The notes: generated by a model from the letters alone, not told the origin. A stretch of DNA of 36,255 nucleotides from CAYOKT01 sp964404605 (GCA_964404605.1 CAYOKT010000024.1:1-36255); one strand, 5' to 3'; numbered from the stretch's first letter, positions 24,798 through 34,134 are shown. Translations and numbers: made by a program.

Positions 24798-26567
24798 ATG
24801 GCACGGACGAAGACACTGCACGGCCAGGCGGTAGCGCCCGGGATCGTCATCGGACCGGCGCTGCTGCTCCGCCGTGAGCGGCGCGAAATCAAGCCGGAAA
24901 CGGTGAGCCCCGCGCAGGTGGAGGCGGAGATCGCGCGCCTCGACGAGGCCATCACCCGCACACGGCACGACATCCAGGGGCACCGGCGGAAGGCCACCCG
25001 CACCCTCGGCGAAATCGTCGCCCGCATCTTCGACGCCCACCTGATGATCCTCGAGGACGAGCCCACGCTCGACACGGTGCGGAAGAGCATCGCGGAGGAG
25101 GGCTGGGCGGCGGAATACGCCCTCTACAAGACTCTCAGCTCCGTCGCGGCCACCCTCGGCTCGCAGAAAGAGGATCTCTTCCGCGACCGGGCGCAGGACG
25201 TGCGCGATGTCTGCGCGCGGCTGCTCGGTCACCTCACAGGGCAGGAGACGGACGCCGTCCTCGAGGTGAAGGAGCCCTCCATCCTGCTCACCAGCCAGTT
25301 GACCCCCTCGGATGTGCTGCAGGTCGATCCGAACCTGATCCTCGGCGTCGCCACCGAGGCGGGCGGGGCGACCAGCCACACGGCGATCCTCACCCGCTCC
25401 ATCGGGGTGCCGAGTGTCGTCGGCCTGGTGGACATGCTCGGGGAGGTCTCCCCCGGCGACCTGGTCGTGATCAACGGCAATTCCGGCAAGGTGGTGCTGC
25501 GGCCCGGCAAGTCCCAGCTCGCGCGGTACCGGGAGAAGGAGGCGCAGTACCGCGCCTTCGTCGAGTCCCTGAAGGACATCCACGACCTTCCGGCGGAGAC
25601 GGTGGACGGCCGGCGGCTGGAGCTGGCGGCGAACATCGAGTTGGCCTCCGAGGTGCCCAAGGTGATCAAGTACGGCGGCGAGGGGGTCGGGTTGTTCCGC
25701 ACGGAGTACCTCTTCCTCGCCCGCCGCTCGCTCCCGTCGGAGGAAGAGCAGGTGGCCGCCTACCGGGAAGTGGCGGAGACTCTCGCCCCGAAAACCGTCA
25801 TCATCCGCACCTTCGACATCGGCGGCGACAAACCGGTCAGCGGCCTGACCCGCCCCGACGAGAGGAACCCCTTCCTCGGCTGGCGGGCCATCCGCATCGG
25901 GCTCGACCGCCCGGACCTGCTGCTCACCCAGCTCCGCGCGATCCTGCGCGCGAGCGCGACGGGCAACGTGCGGATGATGTTCCCGATGATCAGCGACCTC
26001 GGTGAGCTGAAACGGGCGAAGGAGCTGCTCGAGGAAGCGAAGCGCGAGTTGCGGGAAGAGGGGGTGAAGTTCGACGAGTCGCTGCCCGTGGGCATCATGG
26101 TCGAGGTGCCGGCGGTGGCCATGCTCGCGGAGCGTTTCGCCCCCCTGGTGGACTTCTTCTCCATCGGGACCAACGACCTCGTGCAGTTCGCCCTGGCGGT
26201 GGATCGCGGCAACGAGTACGTCGCGCACCTGCACACGCCCTTCCACCCGGCGGTTCTCCACCTGATCCGGGAGACGGTGAAGGCGGGGCACGCACACGGC
26301 ATCTGGGTCGGTCTCTGCGGGGAATTCGCCGCCGATCCCCTCGCCACCCTGCTGCTGATCGGGTTGGAACTGGACGAACTCTCGATCAGCCCCGCCCAGA
26401 TCCCCGAGGTGAAGAAACTGATCCGCTCCACGACCTTCGAGCTGGCGCAGAGGATGGCCCGAAAGGCCCTGCGGGCGGAAACCCCGGGCCAGGTCCGGGA
26501 CATTCTCCTCCGCGAGATGAAACGCCGTTTCGCGGACATGCCGATCTGGTTCAGCCGGACCCGCTGA
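24798..26567 (+). CDS. ptsI: PTS enzyme I, phosphoenolpyruvate-protein phosphotransferase
   Basis: The 589-residue protein has the standard EI layout: an N-terminal HPr-binding helical domain, the swivelling phospho-histidine domain with GGATSHTAI (His194), and a C-terminal PEP-binding TIM barrel with GVGLFRTEYLF, RTFDIGGDKP, a MVEVPA block, SIGTNDLVQF and LCGEFAAD, which keeps the catalytic Cys. It autophosphorylates with PEP and passes the phosphate to HPr. It follows the HPr gene after 127 bases of GC-rich sequence in which no good ribosome-binding site or promoter is seen. All key residues are intact, so the pair should be active despite the lack of an EII gene in the window. Confidence 0.96.
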   Translation: MARTKTLHGQAVAPGIVIGPALLLRRERREIKPETVSPAQVEAEIARLDEAITRTRHDIQGHRRKATRTLGEIVARIFDAHLMILEDEPTLDTVRKSIAEEGWAAEYALYKTLSSVAATLGSQKEDLFRDRAQDVRDVCARLLGHLTGQETDAVLEVKEPSILLTSQLTPSDVLQVDPNLILGVATEAGGATSHTAILTRSIGVPSVVGLVDMLGEVSPGDLVVINGNSGKVVLRPGKSQLARYREKEAQYRAFVESLKDIHDLPAETVDGRRLELAANIELASEVPKVIKYGGEGVGLFRTEYLFLARRSLPSEEEQVAAYREVAETLAPKTVIIRTFDIGGDKPVSGLTRPDERNPFLGWRAIRIGLDRPDLLLTQLRAILRASATGNVRMMFPMISDLGELKRAKELLEEAKRELREEGVKFDESLPVGIMVEVPAVAMLAERFAPLVDFFSIGTNDLVQFALAVDRGNEYVAHLHTPFHPAVLHLIRETVKAGHAHGIWVGLCGEFAADPLATLLLIGLELDELSISPAQIPEVKKLIRSTTFELAQRMARKALRAETPGQVRDILLREMKRRFADMPIWFSRTR

Positions 26568-26620
26568 AAGGACCGAACAGCGTGATTCCGAGGTCTCGAA
26601 CGGATCCTGGTGAACCGGTC

Positions 26621-26668
26621 CACTAGTATATTTCGTATATTGACAGACTTGAGCGGAGCGTTTACGGC
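26621..26668 (+). promoter_or_regulatory. AT-rich promoter-like patch upstream of the nucleotidyltransferase
   Basis: In an otherwise GC-rich gap of 178 bases, CACTAGTATATTTCGTATAT carries two TATATT hexamers (26627-26632 and 26636-26641). It is followed by TTGACA (26640-26645), with a weak TACGGC 17 bases further. None of the pairs is a full sigma70 match, so the exact promoter is unclear. Confidence 0.3.
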
Positions 26669-26745
26669 CGAAGACGGTACCTCCTCGCGCGGTCATCGTG
26701 CCCGACATGACCCCGTCCAACCGACACTGGGCTGATCATCGAGCC

Positions 26746-27747
26746 ATGAGTTCCATGCGCGCCATCATTCCCGCGGCGGGAGTCGGAACCCGGATGCGCC
26801 CCTTGACGCATTCCCGTCCGAAAGTGTTGCTGCCGGTCGCCGGACGGCCGATTCTCGGCCACCTGATCTCCGACCTGGCGGCCGCCGGCATCCACGAAAT
26901 TACGCTGGTCGTGGGGCATTACGGCGAAATGGTGGAGCAGTATTGCCGGCGGTCCTTCCCCGAGGTGAGGTTCCGCTTCGTCTGGCAACACGAGCGCCTC
27001 GGGTTGGGCCATGCGATCGGCGAGGCGATCTCCCCCGACGACGAGGGTCTCCTCGTCGTGCTCGGCGACACACTATTTTCCGGCGACCTGGGCCAGTTTA
27101 CCGGTGAGGAAGCCGCTGTCGGCGTGGTCGAGGTGGAGGATCCCCGGCGTTTCGGGGTGGCGGTGGTCGAGGAGGACCGCGTCATCCACCTCGAGGAGAA
27201 GCCGCAGGAACCCCGGAGCAACCTCGCCCTGATCGGGATCTATTACTTCCCCGACGCCGCCGCGGTCAAGGGCGCGGTTCAGCGGCTGGTGAGGGAGGAT
27301 CGCCGCACCCGCGGCGAATACCAGATCACCGACGCGATGCAGTTGATGATCGAGGAGGGGCTACCCTTCCGCGCCGTGAAGATGGACGAGTGGTTCGACT
27401 GCGGCGTGCCGGAGATGTTGATCGAGACGAACCGGATCCTCCTCGAGGGACGTCCCGGGCTGCAGAATATCCCGGAGGAGGTCCGCAACGGAAACGTGAT
27501 CGTCCCGCCGGTGGCGATCGGCCCCGGGGTGAAGATCGTCCGCTCGATCATCGGGCCGAATGTGCATATCGGGTCCGGTTGCACGATCGAGGAGAGCATC
27601 ATCGCCGAGAGCATTCTGGATGATGAATGCGCGGTCGAGGGGGTGCGGTTGAGGGGAGCGGTGCTCGGTGTCGCGACAACCCTGCGCCGGGAACCGGTGA
27701 TGGTCATGCTTGGAGACCACAACCAGGTCGCAAGTAAAAGTGAATAA
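26746..27747 (+). CDS. Sugar-1-phosphate nucleotidyltransferase (RmlA/GlmU-N type) with left-handed beta-helix tail
   Basis: The 333-residue product opens with IIPAAGVGTRMRPLT (7-21) followed by RPKVLLPVAG, the nucleotide-binding signature of NTP-transferases that make NDP-sugars from sugar-1-phosphates. The last 70 residues contain hexapeptide-like turns (IGPGVKIVRSIIGPNVHIGS), a short left-handed beta-helix like that of the glucose-1-phosphate thymidylyltransferase or archaeal Sat/GlmU-type enzymes. No acetyltransferase domain of full GlmU length is present. The sugar and base specificity are unknown. In-frame starts also exist at GTG 26698 and ATG 26755; none has a clear ribosome-binding site, so the exact N-terminus is uncertain. 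It lies 29 bases before metK. Confidence 0.87.
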   Translation: MSSMRAIIPAAGVGTRMRPLTHSRPKVLLPVAGRPILGHLISDLAAAGIHEITLVVGHYGEMVEQYCRRSFPEVRFRFVWQHERLGLGHAIGEAISPDDEGLLVVLGDTLFSGDLGQFTGEEAAVGVVEVEDPRRFGVAVVEEDRVIHLEEKPQEPRSNLALIGIYYFPDAAAVKGAVQRLVREDRRTRGEYQITDAMQLMIEEGLPFRAVKMDEWFDCGVPEMLIETNRILLEGRPGLQNIPEEVRNGNVIVPPVAIGPGVKIVRSIIGPNVHIGSGCTIEESIIAESILDDECAVEGVRLRGAVLGVATTLRREPVMVMLGDHNQVASKSE

Positions 27748-27776
27748 CTAACAAAGCGAGGAGAAGGATTTTCGCG

Positions 27777-28919
27777 ATGACAAACTTCCTGTTTTCTAGC
27801 GAGTCGGTCACCGAGGGCCACCCGGACAAGATCGCCGACCAGATCAGCGACACCGTTCTCGACGCGATACTGGCCGAAGATCCGTTCGGCCGGGTCGCCT
27901 GCGAGACCTTTGTCACCACCGGCATGGTGCTCGTCGGCGGCGAGATCACGACCACGACCTACGTGGACATTCCGACCCTGGTGCGGGATGTGATCCGCGA
28001 CATCGGGTACACCAATTCCGACCAGGGCTTCGACGGCGACACCTGTTCCGTGATCACCACCATCGATCCGCAGTCGCCCGACATCGCGATGGGCGTGGAC
28101 AAGGCCGGCGCCGGCGACCAGGGGATGATGTTCGGCTTCGCCTGCACCGAAACGCCCGAACTGATGCCGCTGCCGATCATGCTCGCCCATCGTCTCACCC
28201 GCACCCTCGCCAAGGTCCGCAAGTCCAAAAGCGGCCTCCCCTGGCTGCGTCCGGACGGCAAGGCGCAGGTGACGGTGCGCTACGAGAACGGCAAACCGGC
28301 GGCGATCGACACCGTCGTCGTCTCCACCCAGCACAAGCCCGATGTCACCCAGGAGCAGGTCCGCGAAGCGGTGATCGAACACATCATCAAACCATCCCTG
28401 CCGGAGAAGATGGTGGACCTGGAGAAGATCAAGTTGCACATCAACCCGACGGGGAAGTTCGAGAAGGGCGGTCCCCTCGCCGACACCGGCCTGACCGGGC
28501 GGAAGATCATCGTCGACACCTACGGCGGCTATGCGCCGCACGGCGGCGGGGCCTTCAGCGGCAAGGACCCGACGAAAGTCGACCGGAGCGCGACCTACAT
28601 GGCCCGCTACGCGGCGAAGAACGTGGTCGCCGCCGGCCTGGCGGAAACCTGCACGCTCCAGTTGGCCTACGCCATCGGCCTCGCCGAGCCGGTCGGGCTT
28701 TTCGTCGACACGAAAGGCACCGGCAAGATCGAGGATGAGCGCATCGCCGAGCTGCTGAAGAAGAACCTCGACTTCAGGCCGAGCGGGATCATCGAGCGGC
28801 TGGACCTCCGCCGCCCCCGTTACCGCGCAACCGCGGCGTACGGCCACTTCGGCCGCGAGGAGGAAGGGTTCACCTGGGAGCGTGTGGATCTCGCCCCCGA
28901 GCTGAAAAAGCAGGCGTGA
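27777..28919 (+). CDS. metK: S-adenosylmethionine synthetase MetK
   Basis: MetK makes S-adenosylmethionine from methionine and ATP. The 380-residue protein shows GHPDKIADQISD (14-25), the GAGDQGMMFGFAC signature near residue 118 and the GGGAFSGKDPTKVDRS block near residue 257. All three domains are in the normal order and length. The ATG at 27777 has GGAGAAGG eight bases upstream. The adenosylhomocysteinase gene follows after 124 bases, so the cycle's entry and clean-up steps lie side by side. No SAM riboswitch fits in the 29 bases ahead of the gene. Confidence 0.98.
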   Translation: MTNFLFSSESVTEGHPDKIADQISDTVLDAILAEDPFGRVACETFVTTGMVLVGGEITTTTYVDIPTLVRDVIRDIGYTNSDQGFDGDTCSVITTIDPQSPDIAMGVDKAGAGDQGMMFGFACTETPELMPLPIMLAHRLTRTLAKVRKSKSGLPWLRPDGKAQVTVRYENGKPAAIDTVVVSTQHKPDVTQEQVREAVIEHIIKPSLPEKMVDLEKIKLHINPTGKFEKGGPLADTGLTGRKIIVDTYGGYAPHGGGAFSGKDPTKVDRSATYMARYAAKNVVAAGLAETCTLQLAYAIGLAEPVGLFVDTKGTGKIEDERIAELLKKNLDFRPSGIIERLDLRRPRYRATAAYGHFGREEEGFTWERVDLAPELKKQA

Positions 28920-29043
28920 GGCGGCGCCTCCGCGCACCCTCCACGCACGGATCATAACGGCCTCGGAGCGCGGAATCGACAGCCGCGGACGGGGTTGTAC
29001 GGAACGATTTTACCCTATTCACGACTTTGGAAAGGAAGAGTCC

Positions 29044-30312
29044 TTGAAACCGACAGAATGCGAGATTCGCGACCTGGCCCTCGCCGACGAGGGGCTCCAC
29101 CGCATCCGCTGGGCGGACAACGACATGCCTGTGTTGCAGCAGGTCCGCGAGCGGTTTCGCAAGGAGCAGCCCCTCGCCGGCATGCGGATGAGCGCCTGCC
29201 TGCACATCACCGCCGAGACCGCCAACCTCGCGCGCACTCTCAAGATGGGCGGGGCGGAAGTGGTGCTCTGCGCCTCCAACCCCCTTTCGACACAGGATGA
29301 TGTCGCGGCGAGCCTCGTCCGCGATTATGATATCCGCGTCTATGCCATCCACGGGATCGACAACGCGGGCTATTACCGCCACATCGCGGCGGCCGCGGAG
29401 TTCAAGCCCCACGTGACGATGGACGACGGGTGCGACCTCGTGACCTACATCCACGACAAGCTGCCCGGGCAGACCGCGGAGATGTACGGTTCGATGGAGG
29501 AGACGACCACGGGAGTGATCCGTCTGCGCGCGATGGAACGTGCCGGGGTTCTTAAGGTTCCGGTGATCGCCGTCAACGACGCGAAGACGAAAAATATGTT
29601 TGATAACAGGTACGGGACCGGGCAAAGCACGATAGACGGGATCATTCGCGCCACGGACATTCTCCTCGCGGGAAAGACCGTCGTCGTCGCCGGGTACGGC
29701 TGGTGCGGGCGCGGATTCGCCGACCGTTGCCGGGGGATGGGCGCCAATGTCGTCGTCACCGAGGTGGATCCGATCAAGGCCCTCGAAGCGGCGATGGACG
29801 GCTTCCGGGTGATGCCGATGAGCGAAGCCGCTCCGATCGGGGACCTCTTCTGCACCATGACCGGGAACAAGCACGTGATCCGCGGCGAGCACATGGTGAA
29901 GATGAAGGACGGGGCCATTATCGCCAACAGCGGCCATTTCGACATCGAGATCGACATCCCGACCATGGAGAAGCTGGCGAAGCGGGTGAACCGGGACGTG
30001 CGGAGGAACGTGGACGAGTACACGATGAAGAACGGCCACCGTCTCTTCCTGCTCGCGGAGGGTCGGCTGATCAACCTTTCGGCGGCGGAGGGACACCCGG
30101 CCTCGGTGATGGACATGAGCTTCTCGACCCAGGCGCTCGCCACGGAATTCATGGTGAAGAACGGGAAGACCCTCGAGAACAGGGTCTATGACCCGCCGAC
30201 CGAGATCGAGGACCGCGTCAGCCGCCATAAACTCGCGGCGATGGGCCTCGAGATCGACACGTTGACCGAAGAGCAGATTTCCTACCTGTCCGAGTGGCAG
30301 GAAGGCACCTGA
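29044..30312 (+). CDS. ahcY: Adenosylhomocysteinase
   Basis: The enzyme reversibly splits S-adenosylhomocysteine into adenosine and homocysteine, removing the inhibitory product of methyltransferases. Its 422 residues include HITAETANLA, SNPLSTQDDVAA, the EETTTGV block and the NAD-binding GYGWCGRGFA (about 217-226). The start is TTG at 29044, preceded by AAGGAAGAG. The protein is shorter than the common 460-residue bacterial type and lacks its C-terminal KPDHYRY, ending in LTEEQISYLSEWQEGT. It thus resembles the compact form known from Thermotoga and archaea. No SAH riboswitch was recognised in the 124-base leader. Confidence 0.96.
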   Translation: MKPTECEIRDLALADEGLHRIRWADNDMPVLQQVRERFRKEQPLAGMRMSACLHITAETANLARTLKMGGAEVVLCASNPLSTQDDVAASLVRDYDIRVYAIHGIDNAGYYRHIAAAAEFKPHVTMDDGCDLVTYIHDKLPGQTAEMYGSMEETTTGVIRLRAMERAGVLKVPVIAVNDAKTKNMFDNRYGTGQSTIDGIIRATDILLAGKTVVVAGYGWCGRGFADRCRGMGANVVVTEVDPIKALEAAMDGFRVMPMSEAAPIGDLFCTMTGNKHVIRGEHMVKMKDGAIIANSGHFDIEIDIPTMEKLAKRVNRDVRRNVDEYTMKNGHRLFLLAEGRLINLSAAEGHPASVMDMSFSTQALATEFMVKNGKTLENRVYDPPTEIEDRVSRHKLAAMGLEIDTLTEEQISYLSEWQEGT

Positions 30313-30316
30313 ACCG

Positions 30317-30322
30317 TATAAT
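30317..30322 (+). promoter_or_regulatory. Perfect -10 hexamer between ahcY and the next gene
   Basis: TATAAT begins four bases after the ahcY stop and 88 bases before the GTG start of the next gene. No good -35 hexamer lies 16-18 bases upstream, inside the ahcY end. It may start transcription of the 30405-34064 gene pair. Confidence 0.3.
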
Positions 30323-30404
30323 TCGGCGGCGACGACCGGTGCAACTTCCTTCGCCGTGCAGCGGGCCCGGGGAGGCCGGCGATAGGACAGACGGAGGATA
30401 GCTG

Positions 30405-32585
30405 GTGAAACGGGATGCAAGAGGAAGTTGGAAGCGCGGCGCTGTCGCCCTTTTCGCGGCACTCACCGCGCTCGGGGCGTTGCGCTGCAGCATGCCGGAC
30501 AACCCTGGCCTGCCCTCGTGGGATGTCCCGCTGGTTGTCACGCTGAGCGCGGAGCGCTACGGCCTCGACAGCCTGGTCTCCCGCCCGGGCGCCATCCAGG
30601 AGAGCGGCAACGGCATCGACACCTCCCTCGGGGGGACGCTGCAATTCGTCTATACGGACAGCATTCCCGAGAAGAAGGTGGGCGACCAGTTCGTCTTCAA
30701 CCCGGAACAGGAAATCTCCTACATCAACTCCACCGACACGCTGTTCGTCGAACCGAACGAACAACGCAGCGAATCCATCCCCCTCGGTGACCTGCTCGAT
30801 GTGCCGTTCAACGACGGCGACACGGTCCCCCTGGACACGATCTTCATCCCCGCCAGTTCGCAGGTGATCGAGCTGGAGCAGTTCGACAGCCTCCGGGTGG
30901 TGCACGTCGTCACCCCGAACGGGGGCAGCCTGGGGATGACCCTGAACAACGACACCGAGTTCTTCTGGAACGAGATCCAGATCCAGGTGCTGCTGGATGA
31001 ACCGGGCAACCCCAGCCTCGGCGCGGCGGTCTTCCAGAACGTCCAGCCCCGCGAGACGGTCACGACGTCCATCGACCTCTCCGGGGACAGCCTGAAGCAG
31101 AACCTGATGCTGCGCGTCGAGGGGAACGGTCCCGACCAGGGGATGGTGCAGCTCTTCCACTCGGACGCCCTCACCTTCACCGTTTCCGTCACCCAGATCT
31201 CCTGCGACTTCGCCGAGGCGATCATCCGCCGCCAGGAGCCGATCTTCAGCAGCAACGACCTCGTGCTCGACCAGGATGACTGGATCTCCTCGGCGCAGAT
31301 CGACTCCGGGTTCCTCTATTTCGAGATCGAGAACCAGACCGATGTCGAGGATTCGATTTACCTCGACTTCCTCGACTTTTTCGACACGGAGACGAATGAC
31401 ACCCTGAAGCTGGCTTTCCACTTCGGGCGCGCCAACAGTTCGGAGAACCCCTGGGTGCTGGTCGATTCGATCAACCTGGCCGGCAAGGAACTCCGTCTCC
31501 CGCTGCCGTCCGCGGACGGCGAGCCCCAGAGGCTGCACGCCCGCACGAAGAGTGTCATTCTATCCAGCGGCGAGGATCTCGACGGCAACCCGCGCTTCGC
31601 GCGCATCGCAGTACAGGATTCGGTGATCACCCGGTTCTACACCGGCGCGATCAAGTTCGGCCGCATCGAGGGGGTGCCGAAGGATGTCACGGTCGAAATC
31701 GAGCTGCAGAGTCAGCCGATCGACATCTGGAACCAGCAGCCGGACATCCAGGCCGACCTCGCCGGGAGTCTCCTGCTGGAGGATGCCTCCTTCGTTGTCA
31801 GCCTCGGGAATTCGATCGACTTCCCCGCCCGCCTGATCCTGGATTTCACGGCGGTCAACAGCCGGGCGGACCCCCCGATCCGCACCGAAAAAACCTATGA
31901 TTTCTGGCTCGCGCCGAGCCAGGACGAACTCGTCATCCCCGATGTCGAGGAGCTGATCAACGTTCTCCCCGACACGATCCTGTTCGAGGGGCGGGTTCTC
32001 GTCGGGCGGGACCACCTCGTCGGCGGGCCGTTCGATCCGTACGAGCCCCACGGGATTTCGCCCGAGGACAGCGTGGTCGGTGAGATCAACCTGACCGCGC
32101 CGTTCCAGCTTCGCATCACCCGGTCCACGCCGGTGCGCCCGGCGCCCATCCAAATGCAGGAGACCTTCGAGGCGGACATCACCGAGATCACCCTGCTCGC
32201 CGAGATCAAGAATACGGTTCCCCTCGGCGGAACGGTGTATCTGCTCGCGGGACGGTTCGACGACGAGGCGACGGCGCGCGACTCACTGGTCGCGGCGAAC
32301 GTCGGAACCTACGGCGTGATGACACCCCTGCACATCCCCCTGCCCCAGTTGGATCCGAACACCGGCCGCGCCCTGTCGCCCGCCCTGGACACCCTGCGGG
32401 CGACGATCACCGGCGAGGGGGTGAGCATCTTCTCGCAGGAGGGGGTGTGGGTGCGCCAGATCCTGTGGCTGGATCCCACGCTGGACAGCAACGGCAATCC
32501 GGTCGCCGTCGCCGTGCACCAGGATGATTTCATCGAGGTGGGGATCACCGCAGAGGCGGTTTACCGCTTCAACGAGGGGGACTGA
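30405..32585 (+). CDS. Large exported protein of unknown function, possible lipoprotein
   Basis: I do not recognise this 726-residue protein. It has an N-terminal signal-like segment (RGAVALFAALTALGALRC) ending at Cys28, but the residues before the Cys (ALR) do not fit a standard lipobox, so lipidation is doubtful. The rest is rich in Asp, Ser, Thr and short strands, for example repeated DSI/DTI and SSG-type turns, with no long hydrophobic segment. This suggests a beta-rich periplasmic or surface protein. The start is GTG at 30405 with GGAGG seven bases upstream. The gene is followed three bases later by an outer-membrane barrel gene, which suggests the two proteins work as a pair at the outer membrane. 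Confidence 0.6.
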   Translation: MKRDARGSWKRGAVALFAALTALGALRCSMPDNPGLPSWDVPLVVTLSAERYGLDSLVSRPGAIQESGNGIDTSLGGTLQFVYTDSIPEKKVGDQFVFNPEQEISYINSTDTLFVEPNEQRSESIPLGDLLDVPFNDGDTVPLDTIFIPASSQVIELEQFDSLRVVHVVTPNGGSLGMTLNNDTEFFWNEIQIQVLLDEPGNPSLGAAVFQNVQPRETVTTSIDLSGDSLKQNLMLRVEGNGPDQGMVQLFHSDALTFTVSVTQISCDFAEAIIRRQEPIFSSNDLVLDQDDWISSAQIDSGFLYFEIENQTDVEDSIYLDFLDFFDTETNDTLKLAFHFGRANSSENPWVLVDSINLAGKELRLPLPSADGEPQRLHARTKSVILSSGEDLDGNPRFARIAVQDSVITRFYTGAIKFGRIEGVPKDVTVEIELQSQPIDIWNQQPDIQADLAGSLLLEDASFVVSLGNSIDFPARLILDFTAVNSRADPPIRTEKTYDFWLAPSQDELVIPDVEELINVLPDTILFEGRVLVGRDHLVGGPFDPYEPHGISPEDSVVGEINLTAPFQLRITRSTPVRPAPIQMQETFEADITEITLLAEIKNTVPLGGTVYLLAGRFDDEATARDSLVAANVGTYGVMTPLHIPLPQLDPNTGRALSPALDTLRATITGEGVSIFSQEGVWVRQILWLDPTLDSNGNPVAVAVHQDDFIEVGITAEAVYRFNEGD

Positions 32586-32588
32586 GCC

Positions 32589-34064
32589 ATGCGCACACCA
32601 CATGCACGCGCGCGCGCTGCGGCCCTCGGCCTGGCGGCCACGCTGCTGCTTGCCCTCCCCCTCTCCGCCGATGCGTACAACCTCGTCCATGCGCGAAACA
32701 TCGCCCTCGGCGGATCCTATGCGGCGACGACGCGCGGGGTGGAGACGGTCGGCGTGAACCCGGCGTTCCTCGCCTTCCGCGACAACCCCTCCTTCTCGCT
32801 CACCCTGCCGCTGCTCAACGCGGGGTTCCGCTTCTCCAACGACTTCCTGAACATCAACGCGGTGAACAACCATTTCGTCGCCGGGAAGGTCTGGGACGAC
32901 GCGGAAAAAGCGCAGATCCTGAGCGAAATCGAGGGGAACGAATGGGACTTCAACACGAACCTGATGTTTCCCCTTTTCGGCGTCAGTTTCCCCTCCCCGT
33001 ATCTCGAACTCGCCTTCACCCTGGACGGCCTCGCCAACTATAACATGAAGCTGTCCAACGAGTTCGTGAACATCGCTCTCAACGGGTACAGCCTGGACGA
33101 CCTCGGCACGCGGCGGGACTTCGGGGACACGGGCGCGGACGGCTACACCCTGTTGCGCGCGGGGTTCACCATGGCGAAGGCCTTCCACAACTTCGAATCC
33201 GACGTCATCAGCGAGCTGACCACGGGCTTCACCTTCAACTACCTGTACGGGTTCGCCTTTTTCGACGTGTCCAAGGCGGAGGGTTCCCTCCTGATGGACA
33301 TCGGACGCTTCGAAGGGTCCGGCATGATCGAGCTGGTGAGCGCCTCGCCGGTGGCGGTGAACGGGTCCGGCGGCAACGGGTCCGGGAGCGGCGTGGGCCT
33401 CGACTTCGGCCTCGGCGCCAAGGTTTTCCAGGGGCGTGGGGTGGCCGGTCTCAGCTTCCTCAACCTGATCAACAGGATGGAATGGACCGGCGCGGAGCGC
33501 CGCATCTTCAGCTACGACCTGAGCACGGCCCCCTCGATCTCCGGCATCCAGCAGGGCGATCGCTGGCTTGAGGAGAACCTCGCACTCGTCGACTCCCTCG
33601 TGGAGGATAACGCCTCCGTGAGCAGCAAGCTCCCCTCGACGATGCTCCTCACGGGCGGATGGTACCTGCAGCGCAGCCTGCTGTTCACCGCGACCTGGCG
33701 GCAGGGCTTGAACAACGTCCCCGGCGGGACGACCACCCCGCTCCTCGGCATGGGAATCGAGTACAGCGGGCTGGGCGTGTTTCCCGTGCGCACCGGCGTC
33801 AGTTTCGGCGGCGAAGGGGGGTTCACCCTCGGCGGCGGATTCGGGCTGTATTTCGGCCCCTGGCGCACGGATATCGGCTGGGCGATGGAGCGGGGGGTGT
33901 TCAACACCGCGAAGGGGATCTACCTCGGGCTGAACACGACCCTCATGTTCGGCTTGCCCAAGCGCGGCGCCGGCAGGGACGAGTGGATCGGCAAGGGCAA
34001 GGAGAAATACCGCGGCCGCGGGAAGGCCCTCCGCCGCAAGCCGCCGAGGCGGAAAAAACTGTAG
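32589..34064 (+). CDS. Outer-membrane beta-barrel protein (DUF5723/PorV-like) with a basic tail
   Basis: The 491-residue product has a signal peptide (RAAALGLAATLLLALPLSAD) followed by NIALGGSYAATTRGVETVGVNP, which resembles the plug region of FadL/PorV-type and DUF5723 barrels. Alternating amphipathic strands run to about residue 455. A Gly-rich loop (GSGGNGSGSG) lies near residue 260. After the last strand (LGLNTTLMFGL) there is an unusual 34-residue tail rich in Lys and Arg (RGRGKALRRKPPRRKKL). The ATG at 32589 is three bases after the previous stop, with GAGGGGGA in front. A clear terminator follows 32 bases after the stop, so this ends the operon. The cargo or ligand is unknown. Confidence 0.65.
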   Translation: MRTPHARARAAALGLAATLLLALPLSADAYNLVHARNIALGGSYAATTRGVETVGVNPAFLAFRDNPSFSLTLPLLNAGFRFSNDFLNINAVNNHFVAGKVWDDAEKAQILSEIEGNEWDFNTNLMFPLFGVSFPSPYLELAFTLDGLANYNMKLSNEFVNIALNGYSLDDLGTRRDFGDTGADGYTLLRAGFTMAKAFHNFESDVISELTTGFTFNYLYGFAFFDVSKAEGSLLMDIGRFEGSGMIELVSASPVAVNGSGGNGSGSGVGLDFGLGAKVFQGRGVAGLSFLNLINRMEWTGAERRIFSYDLSTAPSISGIQQGDRWLEENLALVDSLVEDNASVSSKLPSTMLLTGGWYLQRSLLFTATWRQGLNNVPGGTTTPLLGMGIEYSGLGVFPVRTGVSFGGEGGFTLGGGFGLYFGPWRTDIGWAMERGVFNTAKGIYLGLNTTLMFGLPKRGAGRDEWIGKGKEKYRGRGKALRRKPPRRKKL

Positions 34065-34095
34065 CGCCTCGCAGAGGGAAAAAGGACGAACTGGT

Positions 34096-34124
34096 AAACC
34101 CGGCGTTCACCGCGCCGGGTTTTT
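34096..34124 (+). terminator. Rho-independent terminator
   Basis: AAACCCGGCG (34096-34105) pairs perfectly with CGCCGGGTTT (34113-34122) over 10 bases around a 7-base loop. The right arm runs directly into a T-tract (TTTTT at 34120-34124). It lies 32 bases after the stop of the barrel protein gene. Confidence 0.9.
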
Positions 34125-34134
34125 CCTTGGATGC

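Noticed and set aside
27748..27776. A possible SAM riboswitch ahead of metK
   Set aside because: Only 29 bases separate the genes, which is too short for any known SAM aptamer.
28920..29043. A possible SAH riboswitch ahead of ahcY
   Set aside because: The leader has CCTCGGAGCGCGG, which superficially recalls the aptamer, but the conserved partner segment and helices could not be found by eye.
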